Shown here: piece after piece, positions 22,755-34,799 of the stretch
How positions within the stretch are numbered: the stretch's first letter is position 1
Layout of the letters: each line of letters begins with the position of its first letter
Assembly: GCA_030704615.1 (NCBI GenBank)
Contig: CM060732.1
Coordinates: forward strand, 16,862,001-16,926,000
Direction of reading: 5' to 3'
DNA length: 64,000 bases
From: Takakia lepidozioides
Taxonomy: Eukaryota; Streptophyta; Takakiopsida; Takakiales; Takakiaceae
Position numbers and translations under genes: made by a program
Notes under the pieces: generated by a model
What the model saw: only the letters and a program-made list of their open reading frames with translations
What the model was told of the DNA's origin: nothing
The model's database searches: none

Positions 22755-23482
22755 TCTCGCACACCTCACTTCGGTAAACTCCCCTTCAAGTCATAGTTAC
22801 TCGCTTTGATGCGCGCGCCTGACTCCCAACCTGGCCGCCGGGCCAACTTGGAGCTTCGGCTACTCACCGGGACATAACGGTCCCCCTTCGCTCCCCACAA
22901 AACCCTCCACCTATTTGGGCCTAGTGGAATTCCCTTTGGTAGATGGCAGTCCGGAACAGCTCCCCACTCTTTGGTCGCTTTCCGGCACGCTCGCTCACTC
23001 TCTAGTTTTTGGACACCAACGGGCTTGCACCGTTCTCGGGGTTACTACTCCCTATATATACTTCTGTAGCTGTCCGCGGGGGTTTCATAACCAGCCATGC
23101 CATTTTATGGCGAACCACCACGAAAACCCTCGACTCCCGGTGATGAGTCGCGGTGAGTCTTGGCCCACTCACCACGGCCCCAATGGACCGTGATGAGTCC
23201 CAAGACTCCCCACGACTCCCACCACGAGGTCTCCGCCCCCATGGTGAGTCCTATGCCACCCCCACTAAGTCCCGCTAAGCTACCACCACCCCTTGTGGAG
23301 CCACCCCCACCGCAACCCGGTGTGCGGGGCTCCACCTAGTGAGCGCCTCCGCCTCCTTGAGTGCCTTGGGCACTCAAGGGTGCTTCAGCCCCCCATACCT
23401 ATCGCTGCCGCTGCCGCCCCCACCACAGGGGTAGCCCCTCATGTGTCCCGACCCCCTGCCCTCAAGGCAAAGGGCCGCGACA
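22755..23482 (-). repeat. Chromovirus C 3' LTR
   Basis: A 728-base LTR. Its terminal dinucleotide is altered (TC where the other LTR has TG on the plus strand), and it carries one extra GCC triplet near 23410. TATA box at 23053-23060 on the minus strand. The purine-rich PPT (GGTAGGGGTGTG on the minus strand) lies at 23483-23494. Confidence 0.93.
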
Positions 23483-24387
23483 CACACCCCTACCAACAGG
23501 GAGTCGATGTCCTCATCGACTTGTCCATTTTGTAGAAACGAACATCCAAGTTGTGGCGTCCCACATCAAGGAGTTTGTTTCCGTACCATGGCGTCCCATG
23601 GCAAAGAACCAAACCCCACACTTGACTCTACTCTCCACTAGCTAGTTTGGCCGACTTCCTCCAAGTCCCGGCCAAGGGTGGAGCCTCTCCAGCTCCTCCC
23701 AGTGCACTCTTCTTGGCCTACTTCAAGGCCAAGGAACGATCATCCTTGAGGATCGAATCGCCTTACTGCAACAACATTGCTTGCGACCGCTCATGATGCC
23801 GCTTTTGGCATCACCTTGAGCAAGGGTTCACCTGGAACCCTCTTTGACTAGGAAGATAACCTTGAACCAACCGTGCGCCCCAATCACTACAATTGGGTCC
23901 GCCTTGGAATGCTGGCCTGAGGTACGGGAACACGCCGAAGCCGCACTACGACTTCGTCCCGAGGCTACACGATTATAATACGTGAACAGAAGCACGTGGC
24001 TTCCGCGTTAGCCCGCACTACAAGGCAACCCCCTCGGTAGCGCAGTTATAGTACTCGCACGCGCCAGGTGTGCACTAGCACGTGAACTCCCAAAGAAGGC
24101 GCAAGTTTCCTTGCCCCTCGGATGGGGGTCACCCGATTTCGGCACTACACAAACACACGATTAACCCAATTTACCTCTCCCACTTTTATAAGCTAGCATG
24201 CATTCTACACACTAGCTAACCATACCATGCATCACCATTCCAAACAAAATAGGACGCACAACATTTGGAATCCATTTCTTTTATAGCACGTTTTGTACAA
24301 TACAAGTTTTTGCAATCGGATTCCTAAGCTAGCTAAGCCGGGCTAAGCATGCATTTCCTCCCCCACGCTCCAAGGTTGATGTCCCCA
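23483..24387 (-). mobile_element. Chromovirus C 3' noncoding region and PPT
   Basis: About 900 bases between the pol stop and the 3' LTR, collinear with 2695-3545 and 7311-8216. No protein is encoded. GC-rich imperfect repeats and ACTATAA words are conserved among the three copies, which suggests a functional or at least inherited 3' region. Confidence 0.75.
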
Positions 24388-27300
24388 TCAACGCTTCTTC
24401 CGCTCTTGAGGTCGCCCTTCGAAAACTTCAACCGCCTCGGATGCGTTTCCCATTTCTGAGGCACGCACCCAAGATGCCTCCACCTGATGATAGCCTTTCC
24501 ATTTGACGAGATACTCCGTTTCTCGGTTCTTGAACCTCCTCGACTTAAGTATTGCCTCCACCTCGTACTCAGGTTTATTTTCATGATCCAACAGCATAGG
24601 TGGCGGACGCAACACTTGATGTCGATTCGGACGCACTTCGTCTTTGAAGTAAGGCTTCAAAAGGAAGACATGGAATACTGGGTGCACCTTGCTGTTTGCC
24701 GGCAGCTCCAATTCATACACATCCTCATTCATGACCTTCCGAATGCGAAAGGGTCCCGCATATGGAGGTACGAACTTCGAACTTACTTCCGGAGGTAGTC
24801 GGAAATTCTTGATGTTCAACCAGACCTCCGTGCCTGCCTCAAACTTCACTTCCCTCCGCTTCCAATTCGCCTGCCTTTCATACCGTTTCCTAGCTTTGGC
24901 AATGTTGTACTTTGCGAGCTTCAACAAACGCTCGCGTTCTTCTAGTACCTCCGCTACTGCCGGTTCCTCAACGTCCTGGGCGGCCCAACATGTCGGCACC
25001 AGAGGTGTTTTTCCATAGACCAATACGAAAGGGGAAACTCCCGTTGCGGAGTGTTTTGTGTTATTATAACATAACTCTGCCGCGTCTAAGTGTTCCATCC
25101 AGTCTGATTGGTCTGCCGACACGTAATTCCGCAAGAATTGCTTCACTACGGAATTCACTCTTTCCGTTTGGCCGTCCGTCGTAGGTCGGAATGCGGTGCT
25201 CATCTTCAACCTCGTCCCCATCTTCTTCCAAAGTGTCCTCCAAAATTTACTAGTAAACTTTGGATCGCGGTCCGAGACAATATCCTTCGGGACTCCATGA
25301 TGCTTTAAGACGTGGGCAAAGTAAAGTCGCCCTGTCTCCTGCGCCGTTGCCGTCTCCTTGGTGGGGATGAAATGGCCCATTTTACTGAACCTATCCACCA
25401 CCACCATGATTGCATCGAATCCTTTTGACAACGGCGTAGCAGTCATGAAATCCATCGAGACGCTTTCCCAAGTCCCCTCTGGAATCGGCAAGGGTTGTAA
25501 CAGCCCCGCTTGCTTTTTGTACTCGCTCCGGTTTTGTTGGCATGTGGTGCATGTCTTGACATACTCCTCTGCCTCCTCCCTCAGTTTGGGCCAGAAATAC
25601 TCTTTCTTCAAGAGTGCCGCAGTGCGCTTGGCTCCGTCGTGGCCCGCAAGCGGGCTATCATGGCATTCTCTCAAGAGACTATCCTTGATCCCTCCCTTCG
25701 CCACGTAGAGACGTTTTTGCTTATACCGGAGCAGTCCATTTTGCAAGTGGAACTGCGATTTAACCCCCATCCTCAAGTCCTGCATCACGGACTTCGCCAG
25801 CTCATCCTTCCGGCAAGCCTTCCGGATCTTCCTTTGGAGCGCCGTCTCGCCCTTGTACACCAACAAGAGCTGCTGCTTTATACTTAAAGCATCGGCCACC
25901 ACGTTGTCTCGTCCCGGTTTGTACTGGATATCCACGTCGAACACCGCCAAAGTATCTTGCCACCTAAGTTGTTTTGGGGACAACTTGGGCTGCGTGGCAA
26001 AATACTTCACCGTGACATTGTCCGTGAACACCTTCACTGGGTTGGAACCAACATAGTGGCGCCAAAGCTCAAGACAGTGCACCACCGCCTTCATCTCTTT
26101 TTCGTGCGTCGGCCACCGTCGCTCCACTTCATTCAGTTTCTTACTTTCGTAAGCCACTGGACGTCCATCTTGCATCAGTACACCCCCAATCGCGAAGTCC
26201 GACGCATCTGTATGTATCTCGAACGGACGATCGAACTCCGGGATTTTCAAGACTGGAGCTTCCGCCATCCGCTGCTTCAATTCAGCAAAAGCTTGGCCAC
26301 AAAAGGTGTTCTATGCCCAGACTTTAGATTTACACAGAAGGTCTGACAGCGGCCCTGCAATCTTGGCGAAATTTCTCACATACTTCCGGTAATAGGAGGC
26401 GAGTCCTAGGAAGGATCGCACTCCCGGGACCGAAGTTGGAGGCTCCCAGTCCAAGATCGCCCTCACCTTTCTGTCATCCATTTTGATCCCATCCTGTGTA
26501 ATCACATGCCCCAAGAACTCCACTTTCGTGACCCCGAATTCGCACTTTGAAGCTTTGGCGTACAGCTTCCCTTCTCGCAACTTTTGGAACACCCTTTTGA
26601 GGTGCTCCAGGTGCTCCTCCTTTGTTTTTGAGTACACCTAGATGTCGTCGATGTACACGATCACAAAGTCATCCAACCACTCCTGGAAAAGGCTGTTCAT
26701 CAGCGTGCTAAAGGTCGCAGGTGCATTGGTGAGCCCAAAAGGCATCACCAAGAACTCATATGAACCATACCTTGTCCTGCACGCGGTCTTCTCCTCATCT
26801 CCTTCCGCCAACCGAATTTGGTGATAGTCGGAGCGTAAGTCGATCCGGCTGAAATACTTCGCTCCTGCCAACCGATCGAAGAGGTCGTCGATCCTTGGCA
26901 AAGGGTACCGGTTTTTGATAGTCACCTTATTCAGAGCCCTGTAATCGACACACATCCGCAGCGTCCCATCCTTCTTGTCTGCAAATAGCACCGGGGCTCC
27001 GAAAGGTGACTTACTCGGCCGGATGTACCCCTTTGACATTAGATCCTTGAGCTGAGTCTTCAGCTCGACCAACTCTCTGTGGCTCAACCGGTAGGGCGCC
27101 TTGGCAGGCGGTTCCGATCCCGGTATCACCTCAATCTTGTGGTCAACTCCTCTTCGCGGTGGCAAGCCGCTTGGTAAATCCTCCGGCATCACATCCTGGT
27201 ATTTCTCCAAAATCCCCTTGATCCAATCTGGGCTCGGCTCCCCATCGCCTTCTCCTTTCACTTCTCTAATGTAAAGCAAAAACTGGGGCTCGTGTGCCTC

Positions 27301-28949
27301 CTCCATGGCCCACTCCCTTGCTGATAGAAGGTTTATTCGCCCTCCCACGGGTTTGGGCGTTTCCGAAACTCGTAAGACCTCGCCACCATTCCAACATGGC
27401 AGCGTGACTACCCTCTTGCGGCCATCTATGACCGCTCTGGATTTGCTCAAAAAGGTCATCCCCAAAATGAGATCCACTCCATCGATCTCGCAGACGGTGA
27501 AGTTCTCACATCCCTCCCAACTCCCCAATTGAAGAGGAACATCGAACGCCAACCTCGTCGCCAATTGCGGTTCTCCTTTGGCAGAACGCACCTCAATAGA
27601 GGCCCCTACGTCAGTTGTCGGGAGTCCCAGCTTTTGTGCCGTTGTCGGTGTCATGAAGGAGTGCGACGCTCCTGTGTCCACCAACAATGACACGTTAGTT
27701 CCGGATATTATCCCATCCACGAACAATAAGTGACTCCCTTTACGCAATGTGCCAGTTTCCTGATACAACTCACAAGAATATTTGCCTACCTTGCAAGTCC
27801 TGGTGACCACCGCTTCCACCAAGCGACTGATGGTATCTTCCGACAGTTCTGTGGTCGTCCGAGTCATGTTTAATTGTCGGGGCTTCGTGCACTTCTTGGC
27901 CATGTGCCCGGGCTCCCCACAATTGAAACACACTCCATCAAAGGTTGCCTTCTGTCCGCCATAGGCCGCTCCACCCGCTTTTCCTTTCGAAGCACCGGGT
28001 GCCGCCTTGACGTGTGAAGGCCCTCCCTTCGATTTCCACGTGCCATTGTCGCCGCGTGGCCTATCCCACTTCTTTTCCGGTCGGGAGGAGTCACCTTCCC
28101 GTCGGGTCTTCTTGTGGTTCAGCTCCGTACGACCTTGTCTCTCACCCCTAGGGACATCTGAGAAACATTCAGCCCTCTCAATTGCCTCGTTCAAAGTCTT
28201 GGGTGGCTTCTCCTCCAACTTCCGCCTGGCCCATGGGGCCAGTCCCGCCACAAAGTTGAAGACCATTTCTAGTTCTGCCATGTCCGTGACTTCGAGCAAC
28301 AACACATTGAAAGCCTGGACATACCCCCGAATGTCATCTGTTTGCTTCAAATTCCTCATCTTGTCCTGGGCAAGCCCGGACGCGTTGAGGGGCACAAACT
28401 ATCTCTTCATCAATTCCTTGAACCCATTTCAGTTCAAGGTTTCCGGACTTGGACCTCGGTCGTGAAGGCGTTTCTGCCACCATTGTTGAGCATAGCCCCT
28501 CAAATAGGTGGGAGCCACTTCCACCCGATCCTCGTCACTCAACTTGGCCGCCCGGAAGTACTGCTCTAGCTCCAGGAGCCAGGTGTTTAGTGCCTTCCGA
28601 TTTCGGACGCCCTCGAAGGTGCCGGGTTCCTTAGGCTTCACCTTAAACTTTGCCTTAGTGGAAGTGGCATTAGCCGCCTTCAACACGTCTTTCAACGTCC
28701 CGCCAAACTGCGCCAACAACCCTTCCCAAAGGCCGCCGGCATGGGAGGCATCTCTTGGTTTGTCGGAGCTCTCAAGGATTCCTCGGGCTCCGACTCCTCG
28801 GATTCCTCCCACTCTTGAGCGGCCTCGTTTTCGGAAACATGCATCGCTTCCTCAAACGGCCGCCTCGGTGACACGTCGCCCCCATCGGGCTCACCGAGAT
28901 CATCATCTTTTGGGCCGTTCCGCTTTCGCTTCGGCTTGCCCGACCCCAT
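24388..28949 (-). pseudogene. Chromovirus C gag-pol polyprotein, interrupted
   Basis: The probable start is ATG at 28949 (MGSGKPKRKRNGPKDDD), 56 bases after the LTR. Domains in order: gag (LNTWLLELEQYFRAAKL...YAQQWWQKRL, about 28580-28460), zinc knuckle [14 protein letters not shown] (about 27930-27889), protease DTGASHSF (about 27680), RT ([16 protein letters not shown]), RNase H ([11 protein letters not shown]), integrase HHCC and core (SMDFMTATP, SDRDPKF, GQTERVNS), and a chromodomain ending EGRPQERKKR at 24388. Breaks: a one-base frameshift near 28738, two stops near 28429 and 28396, TAG right after YIDDI (26638-26640), and TAG replacing Trp near 26308. Everything else is well preserved. 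With these breaks restored it would be one long gag-pol frame, as in other plant chromoviruses. Confidence 0.93.
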
Positions 28950-28990
28950 GATGAGGCCAATCCCAAGGACGATCGCGTACTGAACTCTAA

Positions 28991-29002
28991 GCTCTGATAC
29001 CA
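28991..29002 (-). other. Primer binding site, tRNA-iMet type
   Basis: TGGTATCAGAGC on the minus strand, two bases from the 5' LTR end. This is the standard plant initiator-Met tRNA primer site for minus-strand DNA synthesis. Copies A and B have lost it. Confidence 0.95.
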
Positions 29003-29004
29003 AA

Positions 29005-29729
29005 TGTCGCACACCTCACTTCGGTAAACTCCCCTTCAAGTCATAGTTACTCGCTTTGATGCGCGCGCCTGACTCCCAACCTGGCCGCCGGGCCAACTTG
29101 GAGCTTCGGCTACTCACCGGGACATAACGGTCCCCCTTCGCTCCCCACAAAACCCTCCACCTATTTGGGCCTAGTGGAATTCCCTTTGGTAGATGGCAGT
29201 CCGGAACAGCTCCCCACTCTTTGGTCGCTTTCCGGCACGCTCGCTCACTCACTAGTTTTTGGACACCAACGGGCTTGCACCGTTCTCGGGGTTACTACTC
29301 CCTATATATACTTCTGTAGCTGTCCGCGGGGGTTTCATAACCAGCCATGCCATTTTATGGCGAACCACCACGAAAACCCTCGACTCCCGGTGATGAGTCG
29401 CGGTGAGTCTTGGCCCACTCACCACGGCCCCAATGGACCATGATGAGTCCCAAGACTCCACACGACTCCCACCACGAGGTCTCCGCCCCCATGGTGAGTC
29501 CTATGCCACCCCCACTAAGTCCCGCTAAGCTACCACCACCCCTTGTGGAGCCACCCCCACCGCAACCCGGTGTGCGGGGCTCCACCTAGTGAGCGCCTCC
29601 GCCTCCTTGAGTGCCTTGGGCACTCAAGGGTGCTTCAGCCCCCCATACCTATCGCTGCCGCTGCCCCCACCACAGGGGTAGCCCCTCATGTGTCCCGACC
29701 CCCTGCCCTCAAGGCAAAGGGCCGCGACA
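29005..29729 (-). repeat. Chromovirus C 5' LTR
   Basis: A 725-base LTR with perfect TGTCGC...GCGACA ends. Almost identical to 22755-23482. It should carry the element's promoter. Confidence 0.95.
29303..29310 (-). promoter_or_regulatory. LTR TATA box of chromovirus C
   Basis: TATATATA on the minus strand, followed by GGGAGTAGTAACCCCGAG. It is conserved in all four complete LTRs of the window (also 3965-3972, 8636-8643 and 23053-23060), which fits the core promoter of the retroelement. Confidence 0.7.
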
Positions 29730-29734
29730 ACCTT
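29730..29734. repeat. Target-site duplication ACCTT (right)
   Basis: Second copy of the five-base duplication generated by insertion of chromovirus C. Removing the element joins GTGGCACAACCTT to GGGTGGGCTCACGCC. Confidence 0.9.
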
Positions 29735-29860
29735 GGGTGGGCTCACGCCACATCAGCACCAGCGCCACGTCAGCGTTGTGAGCGTAGGCTCACGCCACAT
29801 CATCATTGTGTGAGCGTACGCTCACACGCTCACACGCCAGGCTCTCGCAGTAGCGTCGTT
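29735..29860. repeat. TGAGC-rich repeat next to family copy 2
   Basis: GGCTCACGCCACATCAGC, GCCACGTCAGC, GTGAGCGTAGGCTCACGCC, GTGTGAGCGTACGCTCACACGCTCACACGCC and AGTAGCGTCGTTGG. It closely resembles 62630-62710 (GTGAGCGTGCGCTCACCGCTCACGCCGTAGCGTCG). It lies 30 bases from the 3' end of family copy 2. Chromovirus C inserted at its edge. Confidence 0.65.
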
Positions 29861-29889
29861 GGTGGGCGTTGACCCAGCTCGGCAGACAT

Positions 29890-32360
29890 TTACATCAGTC
29901 CGATGTGGAAGATCAAAGGATGGAACGCATAATAAACGTAAGCACATGGCCAAGTGTCAAACCCACTTGAACTACCTTCCGACACAGATGCTATGTCATC
30001 CACATAAACCCTAGCTTCACTACCACGGCGTCTCCTCGAACGGTCATCATTGAGAAGGCTATAGGTCTGCTGCAGAGACATAATGTTGGCGATTGCATCT
30101 GCATAGGTGGGCATCACAAAGGAATGGGGAGGACCTAAAAGCGAAGTATAAAGTTGGCGTATCGTCTTACGCGGAGCTTCCCACAATGGACTCCTGCACA
30201 AGAAGACGAAGAAACAGCCGTCACGAACAGGAGAAAATAAGAACCCAAACACGTCCCCAAAGAGTAATAAACACTTTGGAATTGTCCGAACAGAAATCCG
30301 TGTCAACTCCAAATTTGCTGTGAGAAAACAGGCCCCAGCGCATGCAACATTGACAATTAGAGACAAGACGGACTTACTGACATTCGAAATCATTGTCCAC
30401 GTCCTTATCTTCTGGCTCCACCTCTTGCTGGCGCTCCACAACATCTGTTTGTGTGCCCGAAGATGAACCAAACCGTAGAGGGACCAGGACAATGTTGTAC
30501 AAATCCAAGTCCCCCTCCATACCGAATAGACTCATCCCACCAGCCTTGCAGGCATGATAGCTTGAACCATTACATCAGCTACACAATAACTTCAACACAA
30601 TGCAAGAAAGAGTCAAGAAAGGGAAAATTATGTGCAGGATGATGGACCTGTGCCAAGGGAGAGGTCCACCCCCCGAGCTCCGTGTATGCTGCAACACTCA
30701 ATAAGTGTCTGCATGCATGCAGGGCTTCGCTCCCTGACATCCCTCCATGGGTCTCCATTGGATTTTCTCAAGATATCCTTCGGTTCCACATAGTTAAACA
30801 GCATTTTTCGTATACCTGTCCCAAACAAGAACCTCCACATCATTAAAGGACATGGAATTCTTCCACATCATTAAAGGACATGAAATTCTAATGATCGTCG
30901 ACGATCATCAGAAATACAAGTGCATCCCAACTCAGATTGGCTTCAAACTCAACACTACAGGGGTCATTTTCATCCTCGAAGACAATCCACAGCAAAGCCA
31001 ATTTCTGATGATCGTTGAAGATCATAAAAAATGGAGGTCCAGCACAGAATCCATTCCACACATTCTCTCTATGGACTTACGTCGTGGCCGCGATGATCGT
31101 CAACAATCATTAGAAGCCATAGCTTTCTTTTTCCGACCTTTGTAACCTTGTCCAGCAAAACAAGTGGTTTGCAGCAAACATGAAATATGCGGAATTCTGA
31201 TGATTGTTGAAGATCATCAGAAGTGGAGGTTGAGCACAGCATGCGTTCCAGACAAGTACAACCATGAACCTACCTCCTGGACGTGATGATGGTCAACGAT
31301 CATCAAAAGCCATAGCTTTCATTTTCCTCTCTTTGTAACCCTGTCTAGCAAAAAGAGTGGTTTGCAGCAAACATGAAATATGCATAATTCTGATGATCAT
31401 TGTTGCTTACTGAGTACATGTACTCTAAAAAAGCCTCCCTCGTCAGGGTATACCATGTCCCGGCGGCTCTACCGCTCTCGCATTACTCCAAAACATCCTC
31501 TGACAGCACAGTTCGGAACTCTTCCAACTTCATTAACCCGATCCTTTGCATGCGAAACAGTGTGTGCACAAGATTGGTCTTTTGACGTGCGAGGTTTCTG
31601 TTGATATGTTCACAGACAAATAAGAACAATCAGATACCCATGTCATGCACCACGTAATTGCAATGGAAAGGGGAAGTCTTGGGTTTTCAGATGCTCACTT
31701 GTTTATGTCGTGCATGGCGGTTAAGAGACGAGCAATGTCATTTCTTGGGTCCAGAACCATGGCCTCCACCATGCAGTGCTTCTCCTTATTCTTCGAGTGA
31801 ACTTTGTCAATATACCACATCCACGCCAGCAGCCAATGATTACCGTCCCACACATTCTGCCTTTGAATTCTATGGTGTGCCTACTGCCTAGGGCGACCTT
31901 GAACTCCTCATTCACCTCCTTCCAACACTCGTCCCATTTTGCCCTTGTCTGCTCGTCCACTATGGCACGTTGCCATTTGTGTCCTTTACGGACACGTAGA
32001 AGACTTGTGTGCCAAGCCGATATCCGTGCACAAAATCGGCCTCCAGCTTGTCAATATCCTGAGTGATGGGAGGGCGGACGACGGGCATGGAGATCATCTT
32101 GCACAGAGGAATCTGGAGACGACTCTAGGCACCACCATCTCCCTAATGACCTCTTGCGAATTTACCTTCTGGTAGGACATCAGCTCCTTTGCTTTGTCCA
32201 AGTAGTGGGGCTTTGGTTCGTCACTACCTTCTTCATCTTTGTGATCACCTCCTTCCGAACTCTCTGCCGCTTTCTTCCCCCCCTTTTCTCTGCCAAATCC
32301 AGAACATATATTCAGAATGAAGAGGTGCATTGAACTTTGCAAACGACTTTGCATTCAAAA
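29890..32360 (-). pseudogene. Methyltransferase-like family, copy 2
   Basis: Minus-strand pieces in family order. N-terminal charged exon (EKGGKKAAESSEGGDHKDEEGS...YLDKAKELMSYQK, about 32300-32165). Block KMISMPVVRPPITQDIDKLE and HGYRLGTQVFYVSVKD (about 32100-31990). WKEVNEEFKVALGSRHTIEFKG, WRAWMWYIDKVHSKNKE and MVEAMVLDPRNDIARLL (about 31930-31700). Core exon NYVEPKDILRK, RSPACMQTLIECC, GVDLSLGTG (about 30800-30655). Continuation GSSYHACKAGGMSLFGMEGDLDLY (about 30565-30490) with an acidic tail. C-terminal module SFVMPTYADAIANI...ARVYVDDIASV (about 30115-29965). It is broken by frameshifts near 32112 and 31965, and the acceptor before GSSYHAC is lost. The function is unknown. The core resembles SAM-methyltransferase motif I. 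Confidence 0.6.
30885..31405. repeat. ATGATCGTYGACGATCAT palindrome array
   Basis: Six palindromic words of the type CTGATGATCGTTGACGATCA at about 30891-30908 (here a perfect 18-base palindrome), 31005-31026, 31093-31112, 31197-31220, 31284-31304 and 31389-31405. A seventh, isolated one is at 32418-32440. From 31090 the sequence is a direct repeat with period about 190 bases, sharing AGAAGCCATAGCTTTC and GTGGTTTGCAGCAAACATGA. The array fills the interval between two coding blocks of family copy 2. Confidence 0.8.
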
Positions 32361-33059
32361 GCCAGATTTGCATTGGGCTTACCTTTCAACCAAGGGGATT
32401 TAGTCCATGTCAAATAGTGATGATCGGTGACGATCATCAGAAAGGGGGTGTGAGTCGTTTGGGTAAATGTACAGACGGGTGGACCATAAACTGCGTAACA
32501 TGCAGTTTCTGCAGTGGCCTCCCTCCATGGTTTTACCCATATTTGTCCAACAACTCAATATTTCATCTAAATTTATATGTGATAGGGTTTCTAACTACAA
32601 TAGGTATGTGTACCAACTGTTAGATTGCAAAACAATCGTGTACCAGAGAGCTATGGACTTTTAAAGTTGATTACTGTGGACTGCAGATGTTATACATAAA
32701 ATCTTATGGACTAAAAAAACATCATCTACACTCATATAATGGCACAAAGGAAAACATATTAGGGGTGCCATTTCTAAAACCAACCCAAATCCACTTTTAT
32801 ATGGACTAGTTACCTTAGGAATTGAGAGCTATGGACTATTTTTACACCTTAAAAATAAATTGTCCATAGCATATTATGTTTTGGGTTTTTGGGGTGTATC
32901 TTTTAGCAAAAGGCATACAAACCTATAATCTACAATGGCCAGGCGGTATCTAGACAAGTGATTGTAAACTCTAAATTTTGATGTCAGATTAAAATATCTA
33001 GTAAATGATGTTTTCAATATTTGCATCACTTATCCTTGCATTTAGACGACGGGGCTGGA
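32361..33059. other. AT-rich spacer
   Basis: No gene recognised apart from one further ATGATCGGTGACGATCAT-like palindrome at 32418-32440. TTTCAACCAAGGGG precedes it. The rest is AT-rich without long frames. Confidence 0.4.
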
Positions 33060-33965
33060 TAACCCGGCCCTCTAACCGTCATTACCGCTGGCACTAGAGG
33101 CGGCATCCACAATGCCAGTATCAATGGTATACACGACAATTTCAAAATCCCAATCCTCCCTATCCATAAATGTTTTAAAGCAATTCATTTTACGGCTCTT
33201 CGCTCCCTCACAACTATTATCACCAACAAACGCCAATTGGAATCCGGCTCTTCTAACGCTCCCTAGCCCCCCCACGGTACCCAGGGGTACTACAGACCCA
33301 CCTACTTTCTACCCGTCACAAGGTGTCCCACAGGACACCTCTCTATTATAGGGCCTACCCCCAAAAGGGGGCAGTAGCCGCAAGACGAAGTGACTCTTAG
33401 TTACGCCGGCTTTGGCCGAAGTCTTCTCTCTCTGTGATAAACGACAAATGATGATCGACAGTATGCATTGAACAAAAGTGCATATATTAGCCATCCCATT
33501 GTTCCCATTCATGCACCTGTGGTTCTTCACTTGGTGAACAAGAAAAAGACGTGGGTCAGATTACTGCACTCTATGTGCCCCGCATCCCAAGGTCGACGTC
33601 TGTCCTTGTGGATTCCAATAACTACCCAAAAACCACACTAGAGAACAAAACACCTCTTTAATGCAACTGCGTTGCCCTACATCCCAAGGTCTACCTTGGA
33701 ACTCCAAGAAAGGGTGTTCAATAACCTAATTGGGTAAGACTCCTACTGACTTCTTCCCAGTGGAAAAGTTTCATTGGATTATTGCAACTTAGTTGCCCCG
33801 CACTCCACCTTGTTGTGGAGCTCCAATAACCAATGAGTCAGTGGATAGGAAATACCAACATTTCCTTCCGACAAACCGGGACAAAATCCTAAAGATCTCT
33901 CCCTTAATGGGGGAATTTCATTGGTTAAAGGAAACTCACACGTAGTAATGCTTGCACCGAACACC
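33060..33965 (-). mobile_element. 3' region of a second Ty3 element
   Basis: Lies downstream (minus strand) of the integrase at 33968-34797 and has no intact gene. It holds three related segments with a spacing of roughly 100-120 bases around 33580, 33680 and 33795 (TGCCCCGCATCCCAAGG, TTGCCCTACATCCCAAGG, TTGCCCCGCACTCCACC). It probably represents the noncoding tail and possibly part of an LTR. I could not place LTR ends. Confidence 0.4.
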
Positions 33966-33967
33966 GT

Positions 33968-34797
33968 TTACCAGATTGGGGAACTCCACTCCCCTCTGTG
34001 TCTCCAATTGTAATGAGCTGTTGTCAAAGACTGTCTTGACAAGATAGGGCCCCTTCCAGCACGAGTCAAACTTAGCCTTAAACTCCTCGCTCCGACTGTC
34101 GAATAATAGCACCAGGTCTCATGGGTCAAAGATTCTCTTTTTGCGCTTGAGATCAAAGCGAGCTTTCCTTCGTCGTTGCACCGCTTTAATGTGCTGAGCG
34201 GCTGCTTGCCGGAGTTCATCCGATCATTCCAACATCTCAAGTCGTTCCTTTAATGACTCGGATGTTGCCAGCCGTTCGGTGATGGCCAATCGTAAAGATG
34301 GAATTTCTGTCTCGATTGACATGATGGACTCCACCCCATAAACCAATGAAAAGGGGGTGTGTCGAGTAGTTACCTTATGGGTTGTGCAAAATGCCCACAA
34401 GGCCGAAATCAACTTGGTGTCCCAATCCTGCTTGTGCTCCCTAATGGTTTTGGAGAGAATATTGCATAGGGTTTGGTTGGCACGCTCCACCTGCCCACTT
34501 GTTTGTGGATGATAAGGGGTCGCCTTGCGATGTTTGATGAAAAATGTCGCCATCATTTCCTCGATGACGTCGTTGATAAAATGAGACCCCCTTGTCACTT
34601 ACTATTTCCTTGGGGCATCCAAATCGGGAAATGATACATTCATAACTGAAAGAGGCGGTTACCTGTGCGTTGGCCTTCTTAACCGCCTTGGCTTTTGCCC
34701 ACTTGGTCAGGTATTCAGTGGCTACGATGATGTAGCGATTTTGTCGACTCGATGCAGGGTACACTTCCCCCACATAGTTGATCCCCCACTTCTCAAA
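33968..34797 (-). pseudogene. Ty3/gypsy integrase fragment (different family)
   Basis: Minus-strand integrase core: GINYVGEVYPASSRQNRYIIVATEYLTKW (about 34790-34700), ISRFGCPKEIVSDKG (about 34635-34590), then, in a second frame, TPYHPQTSGQVERANQTLCN (about 34530-34470), TPFSLVYGVES and a C-terminal region (RRRKARFDLKRKKR, FKAKFDSCWKGPYLV). The first Asp of the DDE triad is Asn (GINYVG). A frameshift near 34600 and stops near 34224 and 34120 break it, and it is truncated at about 34797. It is unlike chromoviruses A-D (no chromodomain) and belongs to another plant Ty3 lineage. Confidence 0.8.
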
Positions 34798-34799
34798 CG

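Larger units (their letters stand above)
22755..29729 (-). mobile_element. Chromovirus C, full-length LTR retrotransposon
   Basis: A complete 6975-base Ty3/gypsy element on the minus strand, with 5' LTR (29729-29005), PBS, gag, protease, RT, RNase H, integrase, chromodomain, noncoding 3' region, PPT and 3' LTR (23482-22755), flanked by ACCTT duplications. The LTRs differ by about four substitutions and one 3-base indel, so insertion is recent. One frameshift and four stop codons interrupt the single gag-pol frame, so it cannot make its own polyprotein. Copies A, B and D in this window belong to the same family. Confidence 0.96.
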
